A DNA stretch of 64,000 bases from Oscarella lobularis (Eukaryota; Porifera; Homoscleromorpha; Homosclerophorida; Oscarellidae). The DNA lies in the NCBI RefSeq assembly GCF_947507565.1, contig NC_089183.1, forward strand, positions 1,364,001 through 1,428,000. Direction: 5' to 3'. A program made the position numbers and the translations under genes. The stretch's first letter is position 1, and each line of letters opens with the position of its first letter. The notes beneath the pieces are model-generated. The model searched no databases, had not been told where the DNA came from, and saw only the letters and a program-made list of their open reading frames with translations. Shown one piece after another: positions 33,623 to 43,880 of this stretch.

Positions 33623-34940
33623 GAGTCAAGAAGGGATCGACATTCGGACGGCATGGGTTTCGGACGCGCCGTCTGCAACATCTGAAGCTATTCCGCAGCC
33701 CAGGTAAGGTTATTTCTAGTCGCCGTCAGTGTACTCTTCGACCAGTGTGTCATGGATCGATTTGCTTTAGCGCGCTCGATTGCAGGCACGATAATTTGAT
33801 TTGTCCGAGTTGCATGACCATCCGGACAACGGTAGGCATTACGGACGGGCCTCTTTTCTCGGATATTCGTTAGGAAACATATAGAGGTATTAATAATTTA
33901 TCATTCGAAAGCGCTTTTAATGACGCGTTTAACGCAGCTAACGGTTTTTGATTTGAAGCTAGCTATGTAAAAATAATGAATTTCTAATCAACGTATGTAA
34001 GTCACACGTTTCGGACAGAGTATTTTTTATTGAGTGTTTCAATAGCGGGAATCTTGCTTCCTAAGCAGTCACTTCACTACTTTTTCCCTTTAGAAGTCAG
34101 AAAAAGTATAACTACAAAAACCACGAGCGTCCCGTGATTAGCTTGAAACCGAATTCTGCGATCGGTGCGAATAAACAACACCGCAGACGCGTTTCTGTCT
34201 TGCATTGATGACAAACATTCGATAAAGCACACTCTCTCTAGCCCCGAGTGATAACGGGCAAATTTAAGGTGGGAAGCGGGAGGCCGGAGGAAGGCGGCCT
34301 GGGTTACTTCCGGATGCGTCGATCAGCTTCAGATGTAGCTTTATGGAGTGCTTGACAACCAGTACATGACAAAAAAGCCGCGTGTGCTTCATTTGTCTCA
34401 AACGTCTGTTGGATTTCCAGTTTCCCTTTACGGAAGCACGTGGTTTTTGTGGAATACCAACTTTATCTGACTTCAGACACAAAAAGACTATTAACTAAAG
34501 TATTGCTTAGGAAACAAGCTTTCTGCTTTAGAAGAAGTTACTAAAAGACTTTGTGTCCGAAACGTGTGACTTACATACGTTGATTAGAAATTCATTTTTT
34601 TCATATTGGTAGCTTCAAATGAAAAACCGTTAATTGCAATAGACGCGTCATTAAAAGCGCTTTCGAATGATATATAATACCTCTATATGTTTCCTAACGA
34701 ATATCCGAGAAAAGAGGCCCGTCCGTAATGCCTACCGTTGTCCGGATGGTCATGCAACTCGGACAAATCAAATTATCGTGCCTGCAATCGAGCGCGCTAA
34801 AGCAAATCGATCCATGACACGGTGGTCGAAGAGTACACCTACGGCGACTAGAAATACCGTTAGTTAGGCTGAGGAATTGCTTCGGATGTTGTACGCGGCG
34901 CGTCCGAAAAACATGGCGTCCGAACGTCCCTTCTTGACTC
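33623..34940. mobile_element. 1318 bp palindromic (foldback) element with TA target duplication
   Basis: Termini GAGTCAAGAAGGG and CCCTTCTTGACTC, flanked by TA at 33621-33622 and 34941-34942. The left arm (33623 to about 34070) and right arm (about 34500-34940) are inverted copies with scattered differences, and the centre of about 430 bp is unique. No long open frame. Internal TTCGGAC motifs occur near 33643, 33659 and 34010 in the left arm and at the mirrored places on the right. It shares the GAGT terminus, the TA target and the TTCGGAC motifs with the element at 18365-20038, but the arms are otherwise different. Probably a second non-autonomous family mobilised by the same Tc1/mariner-type machinery. 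Confidence 0.85.
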
Positions 34941-34942
34941 TA

Positions 34943-35284
34943 GTCTAGATGTCGTGTGCATGGGCGCATTTTTTATGTAAAATCGAGTCTCTTTTAGAAG
35001 ACAATGAATTTTCGGTCGGAAACGACGACTGGTATTGCGTTCTCGATCTGCCGGATATTCTTTGCCTTTCTCATTCTTTTTACGAAACCGCTGCCAAACA
35101 TAAACAGAGGCAAAGCTCGTGCAGAGAATTCATGTGAGCACGAGCGCAATCCGTGCACGGATGTGGAAGCAAGGTGGAAGTCAAGGAACTAATCATGGAA
35201 CTAATCATGGAACTAATCATGCGCATAGCGTGTTTTGCGTGGCATAAAGCAGACCCAGAGCCGTAGAGAGGAACGTAAACCACT
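34943..35284. other. No gene seen; short triplicated 12-mer
   Basis: A tandem GGAACTAATCAT repeated three times at about 35184-35220 is the only local structure. The open frames at 34949-35137 and 35004-35192 have no recognisable content. Confidence 0.4.
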
Positions 35285-35590
35285 CTTCACTTCCGCTTTG
35301 GTTGACGGTGCGTCGCCTCGCGCTGTCCAACGGATCGGACCATGAAGCACGAAGCCGGTAAAACAGGATACAATGTGTTGTAGCCTGTATGCGTACAACT
35401 ACAGCCTATCAAGAAAATTTTGGCCTGAGCCTCGATCGCACACCCTCCTCGTCGTGCAAAGGAAGCGATTTCGCCCGACAGCTTATAAAAAGGCCTCTAG
35501 CTCTTGCACGATATATACATCAATACTAACTAAAAGTATTTCTACCGCACGTTTTCCTACAGAAAGGATCTTTAGTTTGTCCTATATATA
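35285..35590 (+). promoter_or_regulatory. First-exon module (copy 3)
   Basis: Leader GACGGTGCGTCGCCTCGCGC, then ATG AAG CAC GAA GCC G (ATG at 35342) and a GTAAAA donor. The following intron-like sequence includes ACTAACTAAAAG and ATCTTTAGTTTGTC, which recur at 36240-36295 after the next module. This interval is therefore a direct duplicate of 35935-36297. Confidence 0.5.
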
Positions 35591-35934
35591 ATTCCACACT
35601 CACTCTCAAACTTCAATTGTCCTAGAGGGCCCATGAACACGGTGGGCTCTTCTAGGTACGTGTAAAGACGTTTTTGTCCTATCAAACGGAAAGCGAAGTT
35701 GCGCAATGTAAAAATTGTCAGAGTAAATATAAAGAAAGTTATTGTTATCCTGCTTGTCGCTGTAAAAGGGACTTTGGGCACCTCTATTAGTACGCTGACT
35801 TGAGGTAAACTTGCAAGCCCAGAAATACCATGTCGTGACCGAGATGCCGCTTGGCGAATAGAAATTAATTGGGTGTAGTGAAGGGCATCAGCATGCACAT
35901 TGCGCGCGTTTGTGCGAGTGATATAAACCACTCG
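35591..35934. other. No gene seen
   Basis: A minus-strand open frame 35572-35997 contains a hydrophobic stretch (ITITFFIFTLTIFTLR) but no domain, and it overlaps the neighbouring module. I see no support for it as a gene. Confidence 0.35.
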
Positions 35935-36297
35935 CCTCTTCTCGTTCGCTGTATCGCTGACGGTGCGTTTTGCATTCCGTAACAAGCCATGAAGCACGCA
36001 GCCGGTACGTAATCAGAGCAGGCCACGCGGCGCTTTCGGATCGAATTAAGGCTTACGCGGTGCGTACCAGTACCACTACAGGACAATGATCTTTTGAACC
36101 CTCTTTGCACGCTCAGAATCGTGCAGGGAAGGCGATTCTTCCCGACAGCCTACATAGGTGCTTACACATGCTAATGCACTCTCGTGCACTTGGCCGAGAT
36201 ATACATCTACCGGTATACATATATATATTATATCGATGCCAACTAAAAGAGGTTTTGCTGTACATTGCCCTGTAGATATCTTTAGTTTGTCAGGTTA
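35935..36297 (+). promoter_or_regulatory. First-exon module (copy 4), upstream of LDLa-kinase copy 2
   Basis: Leader ending CGTAACAAGCC, ATG AAG CAC GCA GCC G (ATG at 35989) and a GTACGT donor. It is the best match to the first exon of LDLa-kinase copy 1 and stands about 430 bp upstream of the first LDLa sequence of copy 2, similar to the 514 bp first intron of copy 1. Confidence 0.5.
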
Positions 36298-36439
36298 GTG
36301 GGGTATTTCGGTTCTCGTACGTACGTGCGAAGTAATAGTTCTGCATGTTGCATGGGAAATAAAAGACGCCTCGACATTATGCGCTTACGTTATGTTTAGT
36401 TTTGGAACTTTTGGTCATCACTCTTCACCTCCCGTTGAT

Positions 36440-39400
36440 TAAAAGCTGCGACAACAATACATTTGGATGCAACAACGGACGGTGCATTTCTTCAGATTTG
36501 TACTGCGACGGTAGCAACGACTGCGGCGATTCATCATGCAGATGAAGGAAACTGTTCTAGCCACTGCAGCCAAGATCCGACAATGTTTTGGTGCGAAGGG
36601 AACGATCGTTGCATTGAACAGAGATTTCGCTGCGACGGATTTAACGACTGAGGCGATTCATCAGATGAACGAAACTGTTCCAGCCAATGCCGCCAAGATC
36701 CGAAACTGCTTTGGTGCAGCAAGAACGACACTTGTGTTAATCAAAAATTCCTCTGTAACGACGACAACGACTGTGGCGATTTATCAGATGAACTATGCTG
36801 CGATGAGAACACTACAAGCAAGGTTTGGCATTGCGACGATAGAAGTTGCATTCATCAAAACTACCGCTGTGATGGTGAAAATGACTGCTCCGATTTGTCA
36901 CATGAACGAAACTGTAATAGTTACCGCTGCCGCCAAAATACAAAACAGTTTTGGTGCGAAAAGACAAATCTTTGCATTGATCAAAAGAATGTTTGTGACG
37001 GTAACAACGACTGTGGCGATAGGTCAGATGAAAGAAACTGTTCTAGCCGCTGCCGAGAAGATCCGTCACGGTTTTGGTGTACTAAGAACAGCAGTTGTCT
37101 TCTTAGAAACTTCCTCTGTAACGATCGTAACGACTGTGGCGATTCCTCAGATGAACTATGCTGTGATCAGAAGAACATTACAAGCCCGGTTTGGCGGTGC
37201 AAACGACGGAAGTTGCATTCATCAAAACTACCGCTGTGATGGTGACAATGACTGTGGCGATTTTTCAGATGAACGAAACTGTTCTAGACATCGCTGCCGC
37301 CAAGATCCGTCACCGTTTTGGTGCACAAATATCAATCGTTGCATTCCGTCTTACGCCCGCTGTAACGGTCGCAACGACTACTGTGGTGCATGATTTGTCA
37401 GATGAACGTAACTGTTCTAGCTACTGCCGCCAAGATCTGTCACGGTTTTGGTGCACAAATATCAATCGTTGTATTCCTCAAAGCTATCGCTGTGATGGTG
37501 ACAATGATTGTGGCGATTACTCAGATGAACAAAATTGCTCTAGCTGCGATAAGCGGAATCTGTTTTTGTGCAACAATAACGACCGTTGTATTTCGTCACA
37601 CAAACGCTGTGACGGTCGCAACGACTGCGGGGATTTCTCAGATGAACGAAACTGTTCTAGCTACTGCCGCCAAGAGCGTACCAGGTTTTGGTGCAAAAAT
37701 AACAATCGTTGCATTCCTCAAGGCTATCGCTGTGACGATGACAATGGAGATTCTTCAGATGAACTATGTTGTACAGGGAGAGATAGTCAGTTCGCGGTTC
37801 GGAAGTGCGCTGACGGAAGTTGTATTCATCAAAACTACCTCTGTGACGGCGAAAATGACTGTGGCCATTATTCAGATGAACGAAATTGTTTTAGCTACTG
37901 CCGTCAAGATCCGTCACGTTTTTGGTGCAAAAATGAAGACCGATGTATTCGTCAAAACTTCCGCTGTGACGGCGACAACGACTGTGGAGATTTTTCAGAT
38001 GAACTTTGCTGTAATGAGACAACTAGCAACCAGTTCGCGGTTTGGCATTGCGACGATGGAAGTTGTATTAAACGAGACTACCGCTGCGACGGTGACAACG
38101 ACTGTGGCGATTTATCAGATGAACAGAACTGTTCTAGCTACTGCCGCCAAGATCAGTCACAGTTTTGGTGCAACAAGAACGACTCTTGCATTCCTCATAA
38201 CTTCAGCTGTAACGGTTTTAACGACTGTGGAGATTTATCAGATGAACTATGCTGTGATGAAAACACCACAAGCCAGGTTTGGCATTGCGCCGACGGAAGT
38301 TGTATTCATCAAAACTACCGCTGTGACGGTGACAATGACTGTGGCGATTATTCAGATGAACAAAACTGCTCTAGCTATTGCCGAGAGGATTCGTCACGTT
38401 TGGTGCAACAAGAACGGCTCTTGTATTCCTCATAACTTTAGCTGTAACGGTTTCAACGACTGTGGCGATTTTTCAGATGAACTATGCTGTGACGGGAGAA
38501 CTAAAACCAAGTTCTAGGTTTGGCATTGCAACAATCATAAAAGCTGTATTAGAAAAGACTACCGCTGCGACGGTGACAACGACTGTGGCGACTTATCAGA
38601 CGAACAAAACTGTACTAGCTATTGCCGCCAAGAGCCGTCACGGTTTGGGTGCAAAAAAACCGCCGTTGTATCTTACTGACCTTGAGGGGGGCGGGGATAT
38701 GTCAAATTATATTCCAATTGGCTCTGGAATAGGAGTTCTTTTATTATTTGAAGTTTTAATTATGGGAAGAGAAGCCACTGCATATAATTATCGAGACATA
38801 GATCACGAATGCTTATCTATGAAAACAGCCGCTGTGACGGTTTCAACGACTGTAGCGATGAATCTGATGAATTATGCTGTCCTAGGAAAACTAGCAGCCA
38901 GGATTGGTATTGCGACGACGGAACTTGTATTAATCAAAACTACCGCTGTAACGGTGAATACGACTGCGAAGACTCTTCGGACGAAAATAACTGCGGTAGG
39001 GAAGTACTAGTAATGGGAATCATACCGTGGCTTTGTGATTAACATGATAGCAAGGAAAACTCTCTAGTAGTGTCGTTCTCCTTGCGATCAGGTTGGCAAA
39101 AACCGTTTTCAAAATTGGCTCAAAATGAAAATTGAGCAAAGACAAAGAAAGTGTGTAAAGAAGTTGTTGTTAGGCGGTGCTCTGCTGCAACACGTATAAG
39201 CCCTTATCTAACAAATCTGTAGCACAACGTAATAAGAATTAGAAGTATAGGCGCATGAAAATGTCCACCCCTTTCTTCTGAAAATGGGAGATACTCTACT
39301 GATTTCATTTTAGGAATTGCAAAAATTGTCGTTCCATCAACTCTCTTTGCGGTGATGGTTTTCATACTTACTCCTCCAATTGTAATTTGGTGCAAAAAAC

Positions 39401-40560
39401 GCTTCGCCTGCACCTCCAACGTCGTACGAAAGAAGAACAAACACCGATCACTGACGTTGAAATGCGAACCAGTACGAGCAGCGTTTGGATTCCAAAATCG
39501 CTGCGGAAATAGGTGACTTGGGCGTTTGTCCTACACGTCTAACGGTAGAGAAGGACATTGGAGAAGGTCAATCGACTGAATGATCAGTGGAGAGATTCGC
39601 ATGTACAGTACATACCTGTAGGCAATTTGGGAAGAGTCTACAAGTGTCTGTTAAACGGAAGTACTGTTACCGCAAAATCAGCTAAATCAGGTCATAAATT
39701 CAATCAAATACTATTCTTGCATAAATAATGATATTGAACAATATAGGAGTGAATATGCATGACTTCATATTTGAAGCCCTTAGAATGAAATGCCTTAGTC
39801 ATCCAAATGTTATGACATTGATTGACATTTGCTGGTCGCCCAATCCTGAGCACGAGCAATACTACAGACCTATGATACTGCTTCCCTATATGGCTTTACA
39901 AGACTTGAGAATATATTTGCGAAAGCAACGATCAGTTTATGTTCTCAGTACTCCAGCTGAGAATGACGGAGACATGACAATGCCCCGTGACGTGACGTTT
40001 TCCATATTATATTTCATATTACGCATTTCTCAGATCATTTTTAGCTTTTCAGACTTATTCAGTTTGGATATCAAATTGCAAAAGGAATGGAATATTTGTC
40101 AGGGAAAATGATACTACATCGAGATTGGCAGTGCGGAATTGCATGTATTGATCAACGTTTTCAATCGTTCTACTTTTTATATAATTCACCAAGTGAATGG
40201 TTTTAAGGTAGACTGGGATCTCGCTATCAAAATATCCGATTTTGGGTTAGCCAGAGAATTGGAAGAAGACGAGGACTATTACCGGATTACATCAGGCAAA
40301 GTTGGACTTCCGATTCGCTGGGCTGCTCTAGAAAGTCTAACAGTAGGAATATTTACAACAAAAAGTGACGCAGTGAGTCAGTTAGAGAGCAAACTAGACC
40401 AAGTGTAATAATGCCGTCTCTTATGCGCAGTGGTCGTATGGAATTACATTGTGGGAAGTAATGACAATGGGAATGACTCCTTATCCTGGCGTCGCTAACC
40501 TTGTTCCGCTCCTTCACGAGGGAATGCGCCTCAGCCAACCTAAGCATTGCAATGCGTTTA
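36440..40560 (+). pseudogene. LDLa-repeat receptor tyrosine kinase, copy 2 (decayed)
   Basis: About twenty LDLa repeats (36450-39000), against seven in copy 1, then a membrane exon (about 39315-39400, AVMVFILTPPIVIWCKKRF) and kinase exons: GNLGRVYKCLLNG at 39622; IFEALRMKCLSHPNVMTLI at 39755; [15 protein letters not shown] at 40065; ISDFGLARELEEDEDYYRIT at 40235; WSYGITLWEVMTMGMTPYPG at 40431. Many lesions are visible: four extra bases near 36535 inside a DSSDE motif, a TGA replacing the cysteine of a DCGD motif at about 36651, a shift near 37385, an unrelated insert at 38672-38800, a small deletion after the membrane segment, and loss of one T in the HRDL catalytic loop (about 40125). The last kinase exon after LSQPKHC is missing. 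Clearly a pseudogene; its larger repeat number suggests expansion or unequal exchange before decay. Confidence 0.85.
38672..38800. other. Insert of unknown origin in the LDLa array
   Basis: The LDLa pattern breaks off after FGCKKT and resumes at SRCDGFNDC. The sequence between (GGGGGGCGGGGATATG then AT-rich TTTTATTATTTGAAG) has no LDLa similarity, no stop-free frame of note and no recognisable terminal repeats. Confidence 0.45.
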
Positions 40561-40589
40561 GTCAATTTTGCGACTGAGGGTATTCTTAG

Positions 40590-41068
40590 TTTTAGTACGT
40601 TGCAGCTGTGGATAGAGGGGAAGCCGATCAGGAGTTTGTTTCCAAGGCTTCGGAGAGTCAGCCAATAGAACAAGCTGCCTTAATATGCACTCAGTTCTTT
40701 CTCAGACAACTCTTGCATTGTACGCTGACGGTCTTTCGATAAATCGAGAAACGCAGAAGTTATAAAGTACGAACTATCAAGCTCAAGCCGCCTTTGACGC
40801 TGTATTATTTTGTTAGGCAGATGAGCGGAAGCCAATATACTACTTCTATGTGTTTGCAGCTGAAAACCTCTTCGACAAAATAATTAAGGTTAGTAATGTC
40901 GCTAGCACTCTCAGACCACCGTATTGATTGAGGGCAGAGCAATCGTCATCTAAAGGGTGATAAAGTCAGGTTGGTTTTTGAATAACATCGCAAGGCTACA
41001 CACTAACATGTACGGCGTATACAAATTGAATGCAGACAGGGAGCAACTGGACAAGCAGCAACTGCACA
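40590..41068 (+). pseudogene. Tail exon duplicate of the ankyrin gene and flank
   Basis: VDRGEADQEFVSKASES...SDNSCIV (40608-40726) matches the last exon of the ankyrin gene at 14436-14549, with a frame break in the middle. No ankyrin repeats occur nearby; instead the decayed kinase lies immediately upstream. The remaining flank has no gene. Confidence 0.55.
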
Positions 41069-41069
41069 G

Positions 41070-41974
41070 TTAGTCAAAAGTCGCGCTCAGCTCATTTTGC
41101 GACTGGGGATATTCTTCAATCATTATACGTGAACCAGAATTCCATCCAGATTCGCGATCGGATGTTCCGTAACTGGCACAGTTTCCGACGTGAACGGCTA
41201 CTCTGATTAGTCCGGATGGAATGTTCTCACAAAGTCCTTCAATTTGGCGAGGTCGATGAACGTTGGACTTGATACTGACATACACGACGCCGTCAATTGC
41301 CATGGGTCCCGAACATTCTGCTCCGTTGAAAGTGACGTACCATCGTCCGCAGCAGCCACCCCTAGAACATTGAACTCTCATAGTGGCACCATAAGTTACC
41401 TTTAGAGCGGTTGACGAGTGGCGTTTTTTGAAGACACATTCCTAAGGCACTGCAGTTCTATAAATAAGGTGCAATGTAAATCCAAGCAGTTTACCTGTAT
41501 AAGACCTGTATCTTTAGGATCTTGTTTGTTCCAGACGCACTGCTTCCAGTTTATGGAATTAACTGTACCATTTTCTCCTCGAGGCCCGGGGTCTCCCAAA
41601 TTTCCCTTTGCTCCCTTTTCTCCTCGAAGTCCCATTTGTCCAATTCCAATTGGTCCTTTTTCGCTCGAACTTCCCTTTGGTCCAGTTTTTCCCGTTGCTC
41701 CCTTGCTACCTTTAGCTCCTTTTGTTCCTTCGCTTCCTTTGTGTCCTTGCAATCCATCTCTTCCTGGCAAGCCGTTATGACCCGGGGTCCCAGGAATTCC
41801 TGGGAGCCCTGAACAAACACTGGCATAACCCTTCACAAAAAAATTTCTGCTTGAATGAACTACAATCGAAAGAGATACGTCTACCTGATCTGATTTGAGA
41901 GAATTTCCTTCAACGTTGATATGAAATAGTGTCAAAGCAGCATAAAAATACTGGAGAGTTGATCTGATATTCAT
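41070..41974 (-). CDS. CTHRC1: CTHRC1-like secreted collagen-repeat protein
   Basis: Three exons on the minus strand: 41974-41885 (MNIRSTLQYFYAALTLFHI signal peptide), 41830-41495 (short collagen Gly-X-Y tract, GLPGIPGTPGHNGLPG..., then INWKQCVWNKQD) and 41441-41070. The last exon starts ECVFKKRHSSTALK and contains the family hallmark CCGRWYVTFNGAECSGP, then EGLCENIPSGLIRVAVHVG and GWNSGSRIMIEEYP. Using the acceptor before GAATGTGTC keeps phase 0 and reproduces the known CTHRC1 order, so the gene looks intact. In vertebrates CTHRC1 is secreted and stabilises Wnt-Frizzled complexes; here that role is only inferred. The collagen tract ends in SSSEKGPIGIGQMGLRG-type repeats. A decayed duplicate follows at 42350-43262. 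Confidence 0.9.
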
Positions 41975-42349
41975 TTTGTAGCTTTGCTTACAGATGATGT
42001 GTGCGTCTCTACAGCCAACCCAACCCGTTTATATAGCTCTCCTACAGAACGGATATGATGTCAACTCCGTAAAATGCTGACGTCTTTTCCGTGCTTTGTA
42101 GGCTCTAACTACATTAGATCCGTCTTCCAAACTAACCCAGACCATAAAAGGAAGTTTTAGGGCGGCTGCCCCCGTTTTCGTCGGAGGAGAAGGAGGAGTA
42201 GGAGGAGAACGAGGATACAAACGATTTTCACTTGTTACGTTATGCATAGCAGTGCCACGTAAATTTCATTTTGCAACATGTACATCACATGCATACAGCG
42301 TACATAAAAGCCGATACAATTGGGAGAACAGCAAATGAAAAGCTTCGCT
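41975..42349. other. Promoter-side flank of the CTHRC1-like gene
   Basis: A TATATAG motif at about 42031-42037 lies some 60 bp upstream of the minus-strand start codon. The equivalent flank of the decayed copy (about 43312) has TTTATATAG too. The match suggests a TATA-containing promoter on the minus strand, but no start site is proven. No other gene seen. Confidence 0.4.
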
Positions 42350-43262
42350 TATTTTTGCGACTGAGGATATTCTTCGATAATTATGCGAGAAATAGAATTC
42401 CATCCATTCTATGCCGCAGTTTCCAACATGAACTGCAACGATTATCAGTCCGGATGAAATGCTCTTGCAAAGACCTTCTATTTGATGAGGAAGATTAGCG
42501 CTGGAGTGAGGACGCGGACATAGACGGCGCTGTCAATTGACTTAGGTCCCTAACACTGCGATCCATTGAAAGCGGTGTACCGTCCACAGCAGGAACCGCG
42601 AGTGCAATAAACTCTTAAGTTCCCAGCGTAAGTTACTTTAATTAAGAGCTCTAGAGGAGTGACGCTTTGTAAAAACGCTTTCGGATTCCTAATGCAAAGC
42701 AATTCAGAATAATTCGGTGCGTGTACATTTGACAGCGCGTATACAATACCTTTAGCAGACCTGTGTCTGTATGATCAAGTCTATTCCAGACACACTGCTT
42801 CCAGTTAGTAGAATGAACTGTACCGTTTTCTCCTTGGGGTCCGGGATCTCCAAAGTGTCCTTTTACTCCCTTCTTGCCTTTTATTTCCATCTGTCCAATT
42901 TCGCCAATTGGTCCCCGTTCCCCCACTTTCCCTTTTGGTCTTTCCCGTAGCTCCTTTGTCACCTATGTCTCCCTTTGTCCCGTCGCTTCCTTTTTCAAAA
43001 TTTGGCCCTGCAATCCATCTCTTCCGGATGATCCATCTCTTCCCGACGATCGATTGTGTCCTGGAGTCCCCGGAATTCCTGGAATTCCACAGCAGACACC
43101 GGCATAACCCTATTTAAGGATATGAGTTTACTTAATTAGCATAATGGATTGTCATAAGCGTGTACTACCTCCTGATCTGTTCTTGGAGAATTTCCTCGGA
43201 CAGAATAGGGAGATAGTAACAGAGCAGCAAGAAAACATTGAAAAGTTGCTCCGACTTTCATT
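42350..43262 (-). pseudogene. CTHRC1-like gene duplicate, decayed
   Basis: Exon 1 (43262 downwards, MKVGATFQCFLAALLLSPYS) is open. The collagen exon begins GYAGVCCGIPGIPGTPG but shifts frame after GLQGQ and resumes as GKVGERGPIGEIGQ, ending NWKQCVWNRLD. The C-terminal exon reads CCGRYTAFNGSQC then a TAG where the intact gene has CSGP, and the tryptophan of GRWY is lost. Later frames are also broken. It is a tandem duplicate of the gene at 41070-41974 that no longer encodes the family core. Confidence 0.85.
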
Positions 43263-43880
43263 TTTAGGTTTGGCTATTGAAGCTGCTTGTCTCTACATTT
43301 AACCTTATTTGTTTATATAGATCGAACAGAAAACGGATATGATGTCAACTCCTGGAAACGGATTTGAATGCTGACATCTTCTCCGTCTTTTGTACGCCAT
43401 TTGGTTCTAGTTAGGCGTAAACGCACACCATAAAAGGAAGAATTCTATGCCGTTGTTTACCAATCTCCTTCGTTGCGCTGTGGAGGAGGATGCAAATCAT
43501 CTAAATATAGCAAAGTACGTAATGAACGATGTTATAGACATTGATCGACCAATCCACAAATAGTACATATAAAGAATTTTTTTTCTGTTTCAGCAAGGCT
43601 CCAAAGTCTAAGTCTAAAACAGGAACTGTCTGTTGAACAGTTATAAGCCTAAAGAAATATAAAATCTGGTTAGACTGTCTAACTATTATAGTGAGGACTC
43701 TTTTCAAATGATCCGGCAGACGAACGTCAGCCAAGAGCACAGACTATCTACCTCTGCAGTCAAATCCTGTCTTTTGAATTTCGCCGTCGTCGTGCATACA
43801 TCCCTTTGAAAATTTAGTTGCCAATCGGGCTAAGATCCAGTGTATCTATGGTCTAACGTCCATTCATTTCTGAGTTAGGA
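43263..43880. other. No gene seen
   Basis: Flank of the decayed CTHRC1 copy. The minus-strand open frame 43501-43740 has no recognisable content. Confidence 0.4.

Noticed and set aside
35184-35220. Three copies of a 12-mer as a regulatory array
   Set aside because: Too short and isolated; simple replication slippage explains it.
36536-38517. Long alternative-frame open frames over the LDLa array (repeats of [13 protein letters not shown])
   Set aside because: They are shadows. LDLa units have lengths divisible by three, so one alternate frame stays open and repeats too. The cysteine pattern of LDLa in the other frame is the real signal.
38700-38800. Nuclear mitochondrial insertion in the LDLa array
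   Set aside because: AT-rich hydrophobic-coding look only; no mitochondrial gene could be recognised.
41418-43117. Plus-strand proline-rich open frames over the collagen exons
   Set aside because: Antisense shadows of Gly-X-Y codons of the CTHRC1-like genes on the minus strand.
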